A DNA stretch of 64,000 nt from Azophilus sp965116165 (GTDB taxonomy: Bacteria > Pseudomonadota > Gammaproteobacteria > Pseudomonadales > Azotimanducaceae): positions 806,001 through 870,000 of the forward strand of contig OZ220484.1 of assembly GCA_965116165.1 (NCBI GenBank). The letters run 5' to 3'. Under the pieces are notes generated by a model that did not search any database, was not told the DNA's origin, and worked only from the letters and a program-made list of their open reading frames with translations. The translations under genes were made by a program, and so were the position numbers. This document shows positions 15,664-25,915 of this stretch, in pieces (the stretch's first letter is position 1; each line of letters opens with the position of its first letter).

Positions 15664-15801
15664 ATGGAAATACTGAATCTTAGACAACAGGCGGACAACA
15701 CCGTGCCCGGGTGGGTGCGGGAGCAATTCGAGCACAACGGGAAACGTATGATGAAGAATGTGGGTCTACGCATAGGAGTTAATCGCGAACTTAACGATTA
15801 A
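15664..15801 (+). CDS. 45-residue small ORF
   Basis: ATG 15664 is preceded by a near-consensus AGGGAGGT at ideal spacing, which is the main reason to list it. The product (MEILNLRQQADNTVPGWVRE and onward to NRELND) is charged and soluble, with no recognised family. It begins right after a terminator and a second, GC-rich hairpin (15617-15641). It ends 150 bases before the TrlF-type gene, so it could be a small leader or partner gene of that locus. Confidence 0.35.
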   Translation: MEILNLRQQADNTVPGWVREQFEHNGKRMMKNVGLRIGVNRELND

Positions 15802-15952
15802 TTCTCGGCAGTCTGTCAGGCGCAAGACAAGCTGGTTGCTCAGGTCATTCGAGAATTCATGCGCGACTATTGTAGAGCGCCACGGGAAAACTCCGGGCAA
15901 TCCAGCGATAAGACGAGATGGACCAAAAGCCCGCCTTTGAATGAGAACATGT

Positions 15953-18900
15953 ATGAACTGGCCCAAGGGATCAAAATGGCGAAAGTGGGATCTGCATGTG
16001 CACAGTCCTGTGTCGGCCAATTTTTCCGGCGACTGGAACCAGTTCATCATCCAGCTCGGCAACGCCGATTGCGATGTCATCGGCATCAATGACTATTTTT
16101 CTGTCGCCGGATATAAGAAGGTACAGAGGTTGGTCGGCGATCCGGGAGCGGTAGCAGAGGGCAACAAGCCCTATCGCGAGGCGCTGGAAAAGCTCAAGGC
16201 GAAGACGCTGCTGCCGGTCGTCGAATGCCGGATGAACAACGTTGTCGTCGATAAGAAATTCAAGTCTGGCCCCCGGATCAATTTCCATCTGATTTTCAGC
16301 CCGGATCTGCTTGCTGATGACATCGAGACCTTCATCAAAAATCTAAAGGTCAAGGGGACTTTGATCGGCAGTCGCTATAACGATCCAAAATTTCTGCTGG
16401 ACGGGGTGTCAATCCACTTCGGCGAGACCTGCCGTGCGCTGCGCAACGACGGCCATTTCGCCGGGCGGTTCTTAATCTGGATTCCCTATGACGAATATGG
16501 CGGAATCGACAACATCAATCCAGAGGCCGACACCTTGTTCAAAGAGGGGCTGGTCCACGACGCCGACATTCTCGGCTCTTCCAATAAGACGCAGGCGGAC
16601 TTTTTCCTCTGGATCGCCTGCAGCCGAGCAAGTTCACGGAGGAGCAATACCAGAAATGGTTCGGCCGCAGGAAGCCCTGCATCAAGGGCAGTGACTCGCA
16701 CAACGTCAACGACGAGTTGGGCAAGCTGAAGGACCAACACTCCAAGCCTGCGGACAAATATTGCTGGATCAAGGCCGACCCTACCTTCAACGGCTTGCGG
16801 CAGATCATCAACGAGCCGGAAGACCGGGTGTATATCGGCCGGCTGCCGCCCAAGATGGAAGAGGTGCGGCAGAACTCAATCCGCTACCTTTCCCATGCGC
16901 ATATCCGCAGGACTGCCAACGCCGACATTGACGACATCTGGTTCGATTGCCGGATCCCCATCAACTTCGACATGGTTGCCATCATCGGCAACAAGGGCAC
17001 CGGCAAGAGTGCACTCGCCGACATGCTTGCACTCGCCGGCAACACGCACTGCGATCCTAAATATTTCTCCTTCCTCACCAAGGATCGGTTCTGCGAGCGC
17101 AACGGCAGGATCGCGAAGCAGTTCGAGGTCGAAACCGTCTGGGTAGACGACACGAAGACGGTAACGCCGCTGAATGCCAAGCCCGATCTCAACAGCGTCG
17201 AACTGGTGAAGTACATCCCACAAACCTACCTGGAGAAAGTCTGCACCGAGACGGAACCGGGCCAGCAGAGCGAGTTTCAGCGTGAGCTACGCAAGGTGAT
17301 CTTCTCGCACATCAGCGATGCCGACCGGCTCGGCAAGGATTCGCTTGACGAGCTGATCGAATACAAGACCGAGGAGCTGAACGCGCAGTTGGCCGCGCAG
17401 CGGCAGGAAATCTCCGGGCTCAATGCCGAGTTGGTGAAGCTCGAATCGAAGGGCACGGCCGATTATGCCGCGCAACTCGATGCGAAGCTCAAACTCAAGC
17501 AGAAGGAGCTGGAAGCACACGAATCGAATAAGCCGGCGGTGGTGGAGAAACCGAACAACCTCACCCCTGAACAACAGGCGGCCAATGCACAGATCGCGGG
17601 CGAGCTTGACGAAGAGCGCTCCGCGCTCGCCACTATTGAAACGCAGATCACAGAAAAGCGAACGAAACAGAAGACCCTGACCGAACACATCGCGGTCGCG
17701 AGAAAGTTGGAAGGCAAGCTCGACAACTTTGAAGCGGAGTTCACGCGACTCAAACAGGAATGCGTCCCAGACTTCGGGAAGCTCTCCGTTGATATGGAAG
17801 CGGTTATCACCCTGACCGTGGACAAGACTCTCCTGACGCAGAAGCGGGACAGCCTTATTGCCCAGAAAGGCACGATGGACGCGGCCTTGTCGCCAACAGA
17901 GGACGCGAGCCTCCTTGGCCAGAAGACCGCCTGCGAGGGTCGGATCAAAGCGCTTAAGGACAAGCTGGATGCACCGAACAAGCGCTATCAGGCGTATCAG
18001 GAAGCTCTCAAGGCATGGCAGGAGCAGAAAGACGCCATCATCGGCAGTGCCGAAAAGCCGGACACGCTCAGGTACCATGAGGCCCAAATCAAGTACATTG
18101 AGGAAGAACTCCACGGGGAGATCACGGCGATAACCGGAAAGCGCCGGGAGGCGGCGCGCAGGGCGCACGAAGGCATCACCGCCATAAAAACGGTTTACGA
18201 GGAGCTGTTCGCTCCGGTGCAGCAACTGATCGAAGACAGCATCATCATCAAGGAGGGATTCAAGCTCACCTTCGACAGCAGCATCATCGAGCGCACGTTC
18301 CAGCGCGATTTTTTCGGGAACTACATCAGCCAAGGCGCGGCTGGTTCGTTTTACAGCAAAGACAAGGGCGCGGTTGTGCTGGAGGAGCTGCGCGCAGACT
18401 TTGATTTCAACAAAGCCGATGACGCCATCCCATTTGTCGAAAAAATCACTTCGTACCTCGAACATGATATGCGCACGACCCAGCAGGGAAAGATGAACAT
18501 TGCTTCACAGCTTCGTAAGCATGCCGAGGTGAAGGCGCTTTACGATTATCTGTGGACGCTTCCTTATCTGGAGCCGGAATACTCGCTCAAGCTTGACGGC
18601 AAGGATCTGAGCCGTCTTTCGCCGGGTGAGCGCGGAACATTGCTGCTCGTCTTCTATCTGCTCGTGGACAAGAGCAATAAGCCGATCATTGTTGATCAGC
18701 CCGAAGAGAATCTCGACAGCCAGACGGTCTATCGGCTGCTGATTCCAGTTATCAAGGAGGTCAAGAAACGCAGGCAAATCGTCATGGTAACGCACAGCCC
18801 GAACATCGCCGTGGTGTGCGATGCCGAGCAGATCATCCATGCCTTCATCGACCGCGCGAACAAGAACCAGGTCGTCTATACAATGGGCTCGATCGAGTCG

Positions 18901-18987
18901 CCACAGATCAATAAGTATCTGGTCGATGTGCTGGAGGGCACCCGCCCTGCCTTCGATAATCGAGGCTCAAAATACTTTGTTGGGTAA
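15953..18987 (+). pseudogene. TrlF-family PHP-domain AAA/SMC-like ATPase, one frameshift
   Basis: Two overlapping frames together make one protein of about 1010 residues. The N-terminal part is a PHP-type domain (KWRKWDLHVHSPVSANFSGD with the H-x-H metal motif, then CDVIGINDYFS). The C-terminal part is an SMC-like ATPase: Walker A GNKGTGKSALADM, long coiled coil (residues about 430-700), signature LSPGERGTLLLVFYLL, and Walker B KPIIVDQPEENLDS. Loss of a single G near 16612 (CTCTGG to GATCGC) breaks the frame between ADFFLW and DRLQPSKFTEEQ. All else looks intact, so a sequencing error or a very young mutation is possible. Such ATPases recur in mobile defence-rich loci, but their activity is not settled. 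Confidence 0.75.
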
Positions 18988-19011
18988 TGGGCAACTCTCG
19001 AGGGCGGCACG

Positions 19012-19281
19012 TCACGCGCTGCCCTCGCCATTTCCGAACTTCCACACCGCGATCCCCATCTTCCGCGCCTTGTCGACAAAATTCTGGGAGATGCCCGAGC
19101 CGGGGAAGGCGATGATGCCGATGAGGAGTGCTTCGAGCATCTGGTCGTTGCGTTTGAAGGGCGCGGCGTTGCGATGGCGGATCCAATCGGGTTTGAAGAC
19201 GATCTGCGGTATGCCGCGATTGTCGGCCCAGCAGGCGGCAATCATTGAGACCAGATCCATGCCCTTCCCCACCGCACCGGC
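19012..19281 (-). pseudogene. YspA / DUF2493 (SLOG-superfamily) C-terminal remnant
   Basis: Only the last 90 codons are left: GAVGKGMDLVSMIAACWADN, IPQIVFKPDWIRHRNAAPFK, RNDQMLEALLIGIIAFPGSG and KARKMGIAVWKF. This is the second half of the DUF2493 nucleotide-binding fold; the N-terminal GGRDF-type strand and any start codon are gone. DUF2493 genes are common cargo of plasmids and integrative elements. The homology ends at about 19281, exactly where the phosphotransferase begins on the other strand, so the junction is a recombination scar. Confidence 0.75.
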
Positions 19282-19285
19282 AAGC

Positions 19286-20069
19286 TTGACCACCCATTGG
19301 CTATCGAACGCGCTCAATCGCCCTGTGCGGAATTTCTGCGTAGAGCACTTCAGCGAGGGCGCGGGCGTGATCGGCCTCGTCACCCGAGTGCATATCGACT
19401 GCGACGAGGGGTCGGCTTCCATTATCGCCAAGTTCCCCTCGCCGGTGCCCGAGAATCGGACGGTTGCCAAAACCTACGACATGTACGGCCGGGAAATTCG
19501 ATTCTATCGAGACATCGCGGACAACCTGCCTATCCGCACACCCGCCTGTTACTGCGCCCAATTCGATCCCGATTCCCACGATTTTGTATTGCTGCTCGAA
19601 GACCTGCAAGGGCTGCGCATAGGCGACCAAGTGGCCGGATGCGCGCTGGACGAGGCGCGGATGGTGGTGGATGTGATCGCCGGACTGCCTGACCCACGGC
19701 GATGTGCGGCTCGACAATATTTTCTTCGGCGATGGCGAGGTCGTGCTCGTCGACTGGCAATCGGTTTGCACCTCGGCACCGGAACAGGATCTCGCCTATT
19801 TCATCACCCAAAGTGTGCCGCCCACCGTGCGGGCACAGGAGGATCTGGTTGCGCGCTATCACGCGGCGCTGACTCGTTCGGGTATCGACTACGATGTGGA
19901 GCGCCTGCGCAACCGCTACCAGGTCAGTGCCCTGTACCTGCTATGTTTTGCCGTGGATATAGTCGGCACGCTCGACATGGGCAACGAACGCGGAAAGACG
20001 CTGGCGCACACGCTGCTGGGCAATTGCCTGAGCGCACTGGAAGAACTGGACGCCTTTGAATTGTTGTAA
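19286..20069 (+). pseudogene. Phosphotransferase (aminoglycoside/ecdysteroid-kinase-like), truncated with an internal deletion
   Basis: The first frame shows THWLSNALNRPVRNFCVEHF, SEGAGVIGLVTRVHIDCDEG, REIRFYRDIADNLPIRTPAC and VLLLEDLQGLRIGDQVAGCA. At about 19685 the match jumps frame to the catalytic part: CLTHGDVRLDNIFFGDGEVV and LVDWQSVCTSAPEQDLAYFI. Intact members have 80-100 residues between these blocks, so an internal segment has been lost. The first 10-20 residues are also missing at the junction with the YspA remnant. The H-G-D-x-x-x-D-N and D-W motifs survive, but the protein cannot fold normally. It was probably part of the neighbouring MFS/TonB-receptor catabolic locus. Confidence 0.75.
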
Positions 20070-20138
20070 ATAGGGCGCTGGCGGGCGCACCCCGCGTATG
20101 GCGGCGGGCACATTGCCGCAATCGCCCCGCGCACGAAC

Positions 20139-20312
20139 ATCAATCACCAGGCCGATCAGCTTCCTTAAGGTGTTGTGCGGAATGAGGCGGAATCCAGTCT
20201 CTCCCAAGCCTCAATCGCCGCGTCGGTCGGCTTCCTCAAGTGGCTACACCAGTGCCCGCGCCGCGTACCGCGCTGCCAAGCCTCAATCGCCACGCCGGTC
20301 GGCTTCCTCAAG
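20139..20312 (-). repeat. Tandem copies of the 3' end of the MFS gene
   Basis: Three related blocks about 72 bases apart (near 20140, 20211 and 20283) each read, on the minus strand, like the terminus of the MFS gene: LEEADRRGD-stop, LEEADRRGD-stop and LKEADRPGD-stop. The innermost one is the actual gene end. The other two are downstream duplicates with diverged spacers. The region 20070-20282 holds nothing else. Confidence 0.65.
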
Positions 20313-21647
20313 GCTCGCGGCGTAGGGCCGCCGGGCGAGTTGCAATAGAACAACTCCGACTAGGCCAAATATCGCCGTGACGGTAACCAGCGAATAGCGA
20401 ACACCCTCGGCATCCGGAAATACGAACTCGTTGAAGGCTCCGGCAATCGGCGGGCCGACCATCATGCCGATGGAAACGACGAACAGGTAAACCGCCGCCA
20501 CCCGCGCCCGCAACTCGGGCGGAGTGATCACCGGCAGCGCGCCCGCCGCCACGCCGAAGGGCGAATTAATGGCGATCAGCGCCGGCACGTACAGCACGAA
20601 TGCCCAAAACGCGCTCGGTGCCGCCTGGACCAGAATAATGACGACCACCGCCACCGCGCCACCGACCATGCCGGCCAATATATTGGCGTCCCGCCGACCA
20701 CGTTCGGAAAGCCGCCGCGCCAAAACGGCAACCAAAATAGGTCCGAGCGGGCCAGCCACCAAGAATATCCAGCCGAAGATCTGCGAGGCCTCCGCCGCGT
20801 CGTATCCATACACCCGCACAAAGAACGAAACCGTCCAGAAAACGAAGGCGTAGCCCGCCAACACCAGCGCCAGATTACCGAAATGGTGCAGCGCCAGCGT
20901 CCTGGCATGGTGGCGGTAAAACCCGATCAACGGGGCGAGTCCGGCGGAACCTTGCGACGCTCCGGCGCTCAGGCGACGCTGTGGCTCGCGCAACAACAAG
21001 AATAGGAAGGCAAGCAGTAGACCAGGCGCACCGACGTAAATGAAGGTCTGCTGCCAGGGCCGCAATTCACCGAAGATCGGCAATACCAGCGGCTCGGCAT
21101 GTTGCACCAAGCCCAATACGTAACCGCCGATGATGAAGGCTATGCCCGAACCCATGATGGGGCCCGTCTGGAATACGGAAAGCGCCAGCGGCACCTGTTC
21201 GCGGGGGAAGTAATCGCCGATCAGCGAGGTGGTTGCCGGCGACAGCGTCGCTTCGCCCACGCCGACGCCGATGCGGGCCAGCAGCACGTTCCAGAAGTTG
21301 CGCGACAGGCCGCAGGCCATGGTCATCAATGACCAAAAGAAGATGCCGGCGGCAATGATGAAAGTACGGCTGCGCCGGTCGGCAAGCCAGGCAATCGGCA
21401 ACGCGGCAATGGCGTAAAAGACGGCGAACACACCGTACAACCAGCCGATCTGGGCATCGCCAACGCCCAAATCCTCTTTCATCGGATCGACAACGATGGC
21501 CACCACCTGCCGATCCACATAGGCAACCAATGCCGCGACGATGAGAACGCCAACGACAAACCAAGCGTATACCCGGTTCGGAAAAGGGCGTTCAGGCGTG
21601 CTTGTCGCGGCGTTTGCCGGCGCCGGCGACTCGGCTTGAGTTTTCAG
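20283..21647 (-). CDS. MFS transporter, spinster-like
   Basis: A 12-helix major facilitator. Clear blocks are AYVDRQVVAIVVDPMKEDLG, WLYGVFAVFYAIAALPIAWL followed by ADRRSRTFII (the loop 2-3 motif), GVGVGEATLSPATTSLIGDY and FPREQVPLALSVF. The subfamily is the spinster/hexuronate-like group that often neighbours TonB receptors in catabolic loci. The start is uncertain: coding similarity runs upstream through FPNRVYAWFVVGVLIVAALV, so helix 1 needs a start before 21530, but only CTG (21647) and no ATG or GTG is in frame. The start codon may have mutated. The gene lies just downstream of the TonB receptor. Confidence 0.8.
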   Translation of the reverse strand: MKTQAESPAPANAATSTPERPFPNRVYAWFVVGVLIVAALVAYVDRQVVAIVVDPMKEDLGVGDAQIGWLYGVFAVFYAIAALPIAWLADRRSRTFIIAAGIFFWSLMTMACGLSRNFWNVLLARIGVGVGEATLSPATTSLIGDYFPREQVPLALSVFQTGPIMGSGIAFIIGGYVLGLVQHAEPLVLPIFGELRPWQQTFIYVGAPGLLLAFLFLLLREPQRRLSAGASQGSAGLAPLIGFYRHHARTLALHHFGNLALVLAGYAFVFWTVSFFVRVYGYDAAEASQIFGWIFLVAGPLGPILVAVLARRLSERGRRDANILAGMVGGAVAVVVIILVQAAPSAFWAFVLYVPALIAINSPFGVAAGALPVITPPELRARVAAVYLFVVSIGMMVGPPIAGAFNEFVFPDAEGVRYSLVTVTAIFGLVGVVLLQLARRPYAASLEEADRRGD

Positions 21648-21700
21648 GACGCGCCCTGATTCGACCGCGGCGACCCCAAGGCGTTGCCCAACCGCACTGC

Positions 21701-24094
21701 CTACATCGAAACCATCAGTTCAAACGCATAGGTGCGCGGGGCGCCCCAGCCCTGAAAACCGGTGTTGGGTCCACCCAAAAATAGAGCCTGCTCGCGCCAT
21801 TCCTCATCGGTGAGGTTCTTGCCGAACAGCGACACCGAGACAAGGCCGCCGCTGGCCAATGCCCACTCGTAGGCGATCCGGGCGTCGAGAGCGTCGTAAC
21901 CCTCTTCGTAGAGCCGCTGGTCCGCCCCCCCCCCAGTGTTCACGAGCAGAAAGCCGCCCACGGTCTTCCATGTGACGTTGGCCGAGAAGCGCCCCGGGCC
22001 CAGATTCCGATCAAAAGCCAGGGTGGCGCTCAGGTTCCAGTCCGGTTGCCGGGAATCCTTGTTGCCGCCAAGTTGGCGCAAGGTGCCCGATGGGTCCAAC
22101 ACGCCCGGGACACCGGTGGCGCACCCATCCACAATATCGCAGGGAAGGGCGTAGGCTTTATTCTTGACATCCAGTACCCCGCCGTTGACCGCCAGCGTGA
22201 AGTCATCGTTCAGCAGCCATTGCATTTCACCTTCGAACCCGGAGTACTCCGAGATACCGCCGTTGTTGATGATGGTGGTGGTGCCCGGAATGGAATCGGG
22301 CGGGAGTGTGATGATGGAACTGAACTGGGAGCCGTCGCGCTCAAGGTAGAAATAGGCCAGATTGACCCGTAGGCGCCGATCAAGGAACTCGTTCTTCAAG
22401 CCCGCCTCGATTTGAAAGGCCTCTTCCGGGTTGAAGGGCGCCTCCGCCGCTGTTCGCGCGGAACGGATGCTGAAACCGCCACTGCGGAAGCCCTCCGAAT
22501 AGCTGACATAGGCGCGATTATTATCTGTAATCGACCAGTTGGCGGAGGCAAGCAGAATGACATCGTCCCAGGAATCGCTGCCCTCATAGGCGCTGCCGAC
22601 GCGCTCCGGCCGCCCGGTAAAATCAAATTCCCGGATAACGGGGCCGGTATCGAAGGTTCCATCGCTGTAGTCGAAATAGGAGTTGAAGGCGTCTTTCTCC
22701 TCATCGATGTAGCGGGCGCCGAAACTGATCTCCACGCTTTCCACCGGCCGCCAGGTGAGCGAGCCGAATACCGCAAACGATTGAACGTCCTCACCGGCGT
22801 GCTGGATGCTGCGCGCGTTGGCAATTTGGCACAATGCATCCCCAAGAGTCGGACTGGCGCGCAAGCCGGGCGCCACCGCGCAGGGTGCGCCCAGCGGGAG
22901 GCCGATCGCCACTGGCGGCAACTGCAACACGTTGTTTGTGTTCTGCTGAAACTCGAGTTCCGAATCGAAGTAGTAAACCCCCACCATGAAATCCAGCGAA
23001 TCGATGAAGCTGCCGGACAACCGCACCTCCTGCGTGAAAACATCGTATTCCTGATCGCGCAGGGTGTGCAGTTGAGCGAAGGGAATGGCGGCCCCCTTGA
23101 TGGAACCGCCATCGAAATCCTGGTTCACCAGGTCGTCGCCGCTGTGCCAGCCGGTAATGGAATCGACCGTCAGCCGCTCGCTCAGATCCCAGGTTGCGCG
23201 CAGACCCAGTTGGTCGACGTTGTACTTCATCGGCTCTTTCTTGTCGGCCAGGTTCTCGAATGGATCATCGCCGTTGAAACGTGGATCCTGTGGTGGAATC
23301 TGCCCGTCGTCGCGCAAGCGGTCATAGGTGAGGATAGCGTCGAAGCTGTCCGTCGGGGCCCAACGCAGCGCCACCGTTTGCGATGAAAAATCAATATCAC
23401 CGGCCGAATCGTCCAAGGTAATGTTGTCGTAGAAGCCATCCCGCCCACGGTGAATGGCCCCCACCTTGAGCGCAAGCTGATCATTCACCAACGGCACGTT
23501 AACCCGCGCCTTGACGATCCGTGAGTTGTAGTTGCCGATTTCCCCGGCCACCCTCACGCCAAATTCATTGAATTGCGGGCGCACCCGGTTGACCACGATA
23601 TTGCCGCCGATGGTGTTCTTGCCGAACAGCACACCCTGGGGTCCGCGGTTGACCTCAATGCTCTCCACATCGAAAACATCGATCAGTTGTCCGGTGGAGG
23701 AACCCATTTGAATACCATCCACAATCACACCCACCTGCGGAGATTGTGATTTCTCGATGTCGGGATAGCCCACGCCTCGAATGTACAGGGCGCTTGCGCC
23801 GGGCCCGGCGGTATTCATGCCAATGTAGACATTCGGCGCGAGCCCGTCGAAATCGCGCAGCGTTTGCGGTTTGAGGCGCTCAATCTGTTCCGCCCCAAAG
23901 GCTGTTACCGACAGCGGCACATCCTGCTGCGACTCTTGCCGGCGCCGGGAGGTCACCACAATTTCCTCGATCACCCCCGAATCGTCATCTTCTTCCGCGG
24001 CAGCCGCGCTATTCGGCGGCACCCACGAACCAATCCCCAGAATCAAACCAAGGCAGGCCACCGGCAGCCCAAGCCTTTCCACCACTCGCATCAT
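21701..24094 (-). CDS. TonB-dependent outer-membrane receptor
   Basis: A 797-residue beta-barrel receptor that imports a large or scarce substrate using TonB energy. A signal peptide (GLPVACLGLILGIGSWVPPN, cleaved near SAAAAEE) is followed by a TonB-box-like EEIVVTSRRR. The plug contains LYIRGVGYPDIEKS and IEVNRGPQGVLFGKNTIGGN, and the terminal strand ends AFELMVSM. ATG 24094 is chosen because AAGGGGG precedes it and the signal peptide starts there. A run of ten C (G on the coding strand) at 21925-21934 encodes NTGGGAD near the C-terminus and could vary in length. The gene heads a minus-strand pair with the MFS transporter. Substrate unknown. Confidence 0.92.
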   Translation of the reverse strand: MMRVVERLGLPVACLGLILGIGSWVPPNSAAAAEEDDDSGVIEEIVVTSRRRQESQQDVPLSVTAFGAEQIERLKPQTLRDFDGLAPNVYIGMNTAGPGASALYIRGVGYPDIEKSQSPQVGVIVDGIQMGSSTGQLIDVFDVESIEVNRGPQGVLFGKNTIGGNIVVNRVRPQFNEFGVRVAGEIGNYNSRIVKARVNVPLVNDQLALKVGAIHRGRDGFYDNITLDDSAGDIDFSSQTVALRWAPTDSFDAILTYDRLRDDGQIPPQDPRFNGDDPFENLADKKEPMKYNVDQLGLRATWDLSERLTVDSITGWHSGDDLVNQDFDGGSIKGAAIPFAQLHTLRDQEYDVFTQEVRLSGSFIDSLDFMVGVYYFDSELEFQQNTNNVLQLPPVAIGLPLGAPCAVAPGLRASPTLGDALCQIANARSIQHAGEDVQSFAVFGSLTWRPVESVEISFGARYIDEEKDAFNSYFDYSDGTFDTGPVIREFDFTGRPERVGSAYEGSDSWDDVILLASANWSITDNNRAYVSYSEGFRSGGFSIRSARTAAEAPFNPEEAFQIEAGLKNEFLDRRLRVNLAYFYLERDGSQFSSIITLPPDSIPGTTTIINNGGISEYSGFEGEMQWLLNDDFTLAVNGGVLDVKNKAYALPCDIVDGCATGVPGVLDPSGTLRQLGGNKDSRQPDWNLSATLAFDRNLGPGRFSANVTWKTVGGFLLVNTGGGADQRLYEEGYDALDARIAYEWALASGGLVSVSLFGKNLTDEEWREQALFLGGPNTGFQGWGAPRTYAFELMVSM

Positions 24095-24195
24095 CGAATA
24101 ATCCCCCTTAGATGGATTGATACCAGCCCAACCCGCTCTCCTCTCAGCCGGCCAGACTGTCCCCCAAAGCAAAACCGACACCGCTGACCCTTTTA

Positions 24196-24480
24196 GTGCA
24201 ACGGCACAGGTCTGTCAACGGGCAACGCTATGACTGCGCATGTCACCGGACCCATGACGGGCGATCCTTCCGAATGCTCCATGGGCTGAACGCGTTCATC
24301 CGCGAAAAGCTGTCGATTCAGATTCGGCAAAAGTTGTCCCCGGCCGAGGCCATCGGTGTGCCGATGGGTCTGTTCATCGTCATCAAGCGAGGTATCCCGA
24401 CCCACATCCGCTCCGACAAGGATCCAGAATTGGTAGCCTAGGGCATCCGGCTATGGATTGCGGCAGTCGGAAGGTCAGGA
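24196..24480 (+). pseudogene. IS3-family transposase (OrfB) fragment
   Basis: The translation resembles an internal part of the IS3/IS2-group integrase core: CHRTHDGRSFRMLHGLNAFI, REKLSIQIRQKLSPAEAIGV, GIPTHIRSDKDPELVA, stop, GIRLWIAAVG. Normal members have T-x-D-G-R-x-x-R-M-L-x-x-x-D-E-F-T-R-E and G-x-P-x-x-I-R-S-D-N-G-P-E-F. The catalytic N-G-P-E has become KDPE, and a stop interrupts at 24439. Both ends are missing. It is a dead relic separating the TonB receptor from the broken ATPase gene. Confidence 0.7.
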
Positions 24481-24621
24481 ATCGGATCCCATTCATTGAG
24501 CCCGGATCGCTGCGGTGCTTACTTCTTCCCTATTTCACTCATGATATGGCTCATACACATAAAATTCCTTACAGAGCCGAGAGATTCCAAGCTATTGAGC
24601 TACCCATATAGCCAGACGTCT

Positions 24622-25882
24622 CTAAACAAGAGAAAATAGGCTTCCCCACATAAACTCATTTTTCACCCAGTCCCCACTAGCCCCGTTTCTCTTTGTCACG
24701 ATGAACAAACTTCGCTCACCAGTCGGCGATCGAAGTGCATGTTCTAGGTGTCCAACAGTGCAATTTGGATCAAAGCCACCCAAGCCTCGCTTGTGCTGGC
24801 CATGGTAACTGCAAACCGTTACATAACCATTCCGGTCTCCAGATTCACACTGAATCCTCAGCTCGTTGGAAATCCCAAGTTCCAACAACGTACCAACCTG
24901 ATCCTCAGTGTACCGCTCATCCAAAAACCATGCATCAGGATTTCCCTCTAAGAACAGCGAATGGAATGATCTTCCTTGGATTCAGTTGCAACCAAAAAAG
25001 CCACCTCAACCGGCTTTACTACCGCACCATCCGGATTCTTAATTTCCTTTTCAAATACAAGCCATTTTTCCTCGACGTCACTTTCGTCATCGGCTTGACC
25101 AACTACGGTCACTATACGGGCAGCGTCAATGTGCTCCGTGACGCGAATGTATAGCCCCGATTCCTCGGTATCAATTTGCCATTCGATTTGTGAAATATTC
25201 CTCAAAAATAGGAGCGTACGCACATTCAAACCCCTCAAGCGCGCAGCGATTTCAGTGAATGCATCAGTTCTCTCTGTAGGGTGAGACTTAAAGGGAAAGA
25301 CAAAACGAGTTGTCCAAGAATCGGGTACCTTGATCGGTTCAATTGCGTCCGGTCGAACATAATTCGCAATTCTAAAGTGTTCATCTGCGCAATGAATTTC
25401 TGGTGCCTGTGTATACGCATAGACAGATTTAAAGCCAATTCCGAACTTCCCAATTTTGGTTAAGTCTTCGCGTTTTTTTCCCTCTCCGACTCCGCATATT
25501 CCTCGAACGTCCGTTTCATCGAATACTTTCCCATTATGTAACATCTCAAGACGATTACCGTAGAGTTCTATTCTGACACGGTCCGCGCCTGCATCTTCAG
25601 CATTTTGAAGAAGCTCATAGACGAAATGCGTACGGTCGCTATATAGCCGCTCTTCAATCTCATACAGTTCTTGTCCAAGATCCGAAGTAAAGCGGCTAAA
25701 TCAAGGCCGCTTAGTTCGTTTATCTGCCTCTGCTTGACAAATCGTTGTTGCTGGGAAGATAGCTGGTTGATGACCAGTTTCTTCCACCAATCACTTTCAC
25801 CAAGCTGTGGCAAAACATCCGCCAAGAAGATGCACAGTTCGCCTGATGTATCCTGCAAAAGCGCATGTACACTTCGACTCAC
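24622..25882 (-). pseudogene. HEPN (Swt1-like) plus Hsp90-type ATPase gene, multiply frameshifted
   Basis: Three consecutive frames form one gene. The first (from GTG 25882) looks like a Swt1-type HEPN domain: LPQLGESDWWKKLVINQLSS, LDLAALLRILDKN. A frameshift near 25670 leads to a sacsin/Hsp90-like ATPase: YSDRTHFVYELLQNAEDAGA, then HNGKVFDETDVRGICGVGEG and IGKFGIGFKSVYAYTQAPEI (ATP-lid motif). Near 24950 another shift leads to AWFLDERYTEDQVGTLLELG. A stretch normally between the last two blocks is absent. The codon use and AT content differ from flanking genes. HEPN plus GHKL-ATPase proteins are known in bacterial conflict loci. This copy is dead. Confidence 0.65.
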
Positions 25883-25915
25883 GGTCGTGCTCCCATGTTC
25901 GTTGCCCCGCTGCTC

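Noticed and set aside
15941..16729. A stand-alone PHP-domain phosphoesterase gene
   Set aside because: It is the front half of the TrlF-type ATPase protein; the two halves join with one inserted base, and the last 35 codons of this frame are not family-like.
20139..20312. Regularly spaced 35-bp repeats that could be read as a short CRISPR array
   Set aside because: The units are copies of the end of the adjacent MFS gene, one of them being the gene end itself, and they drift in sequence. There is no cas gene or leader.
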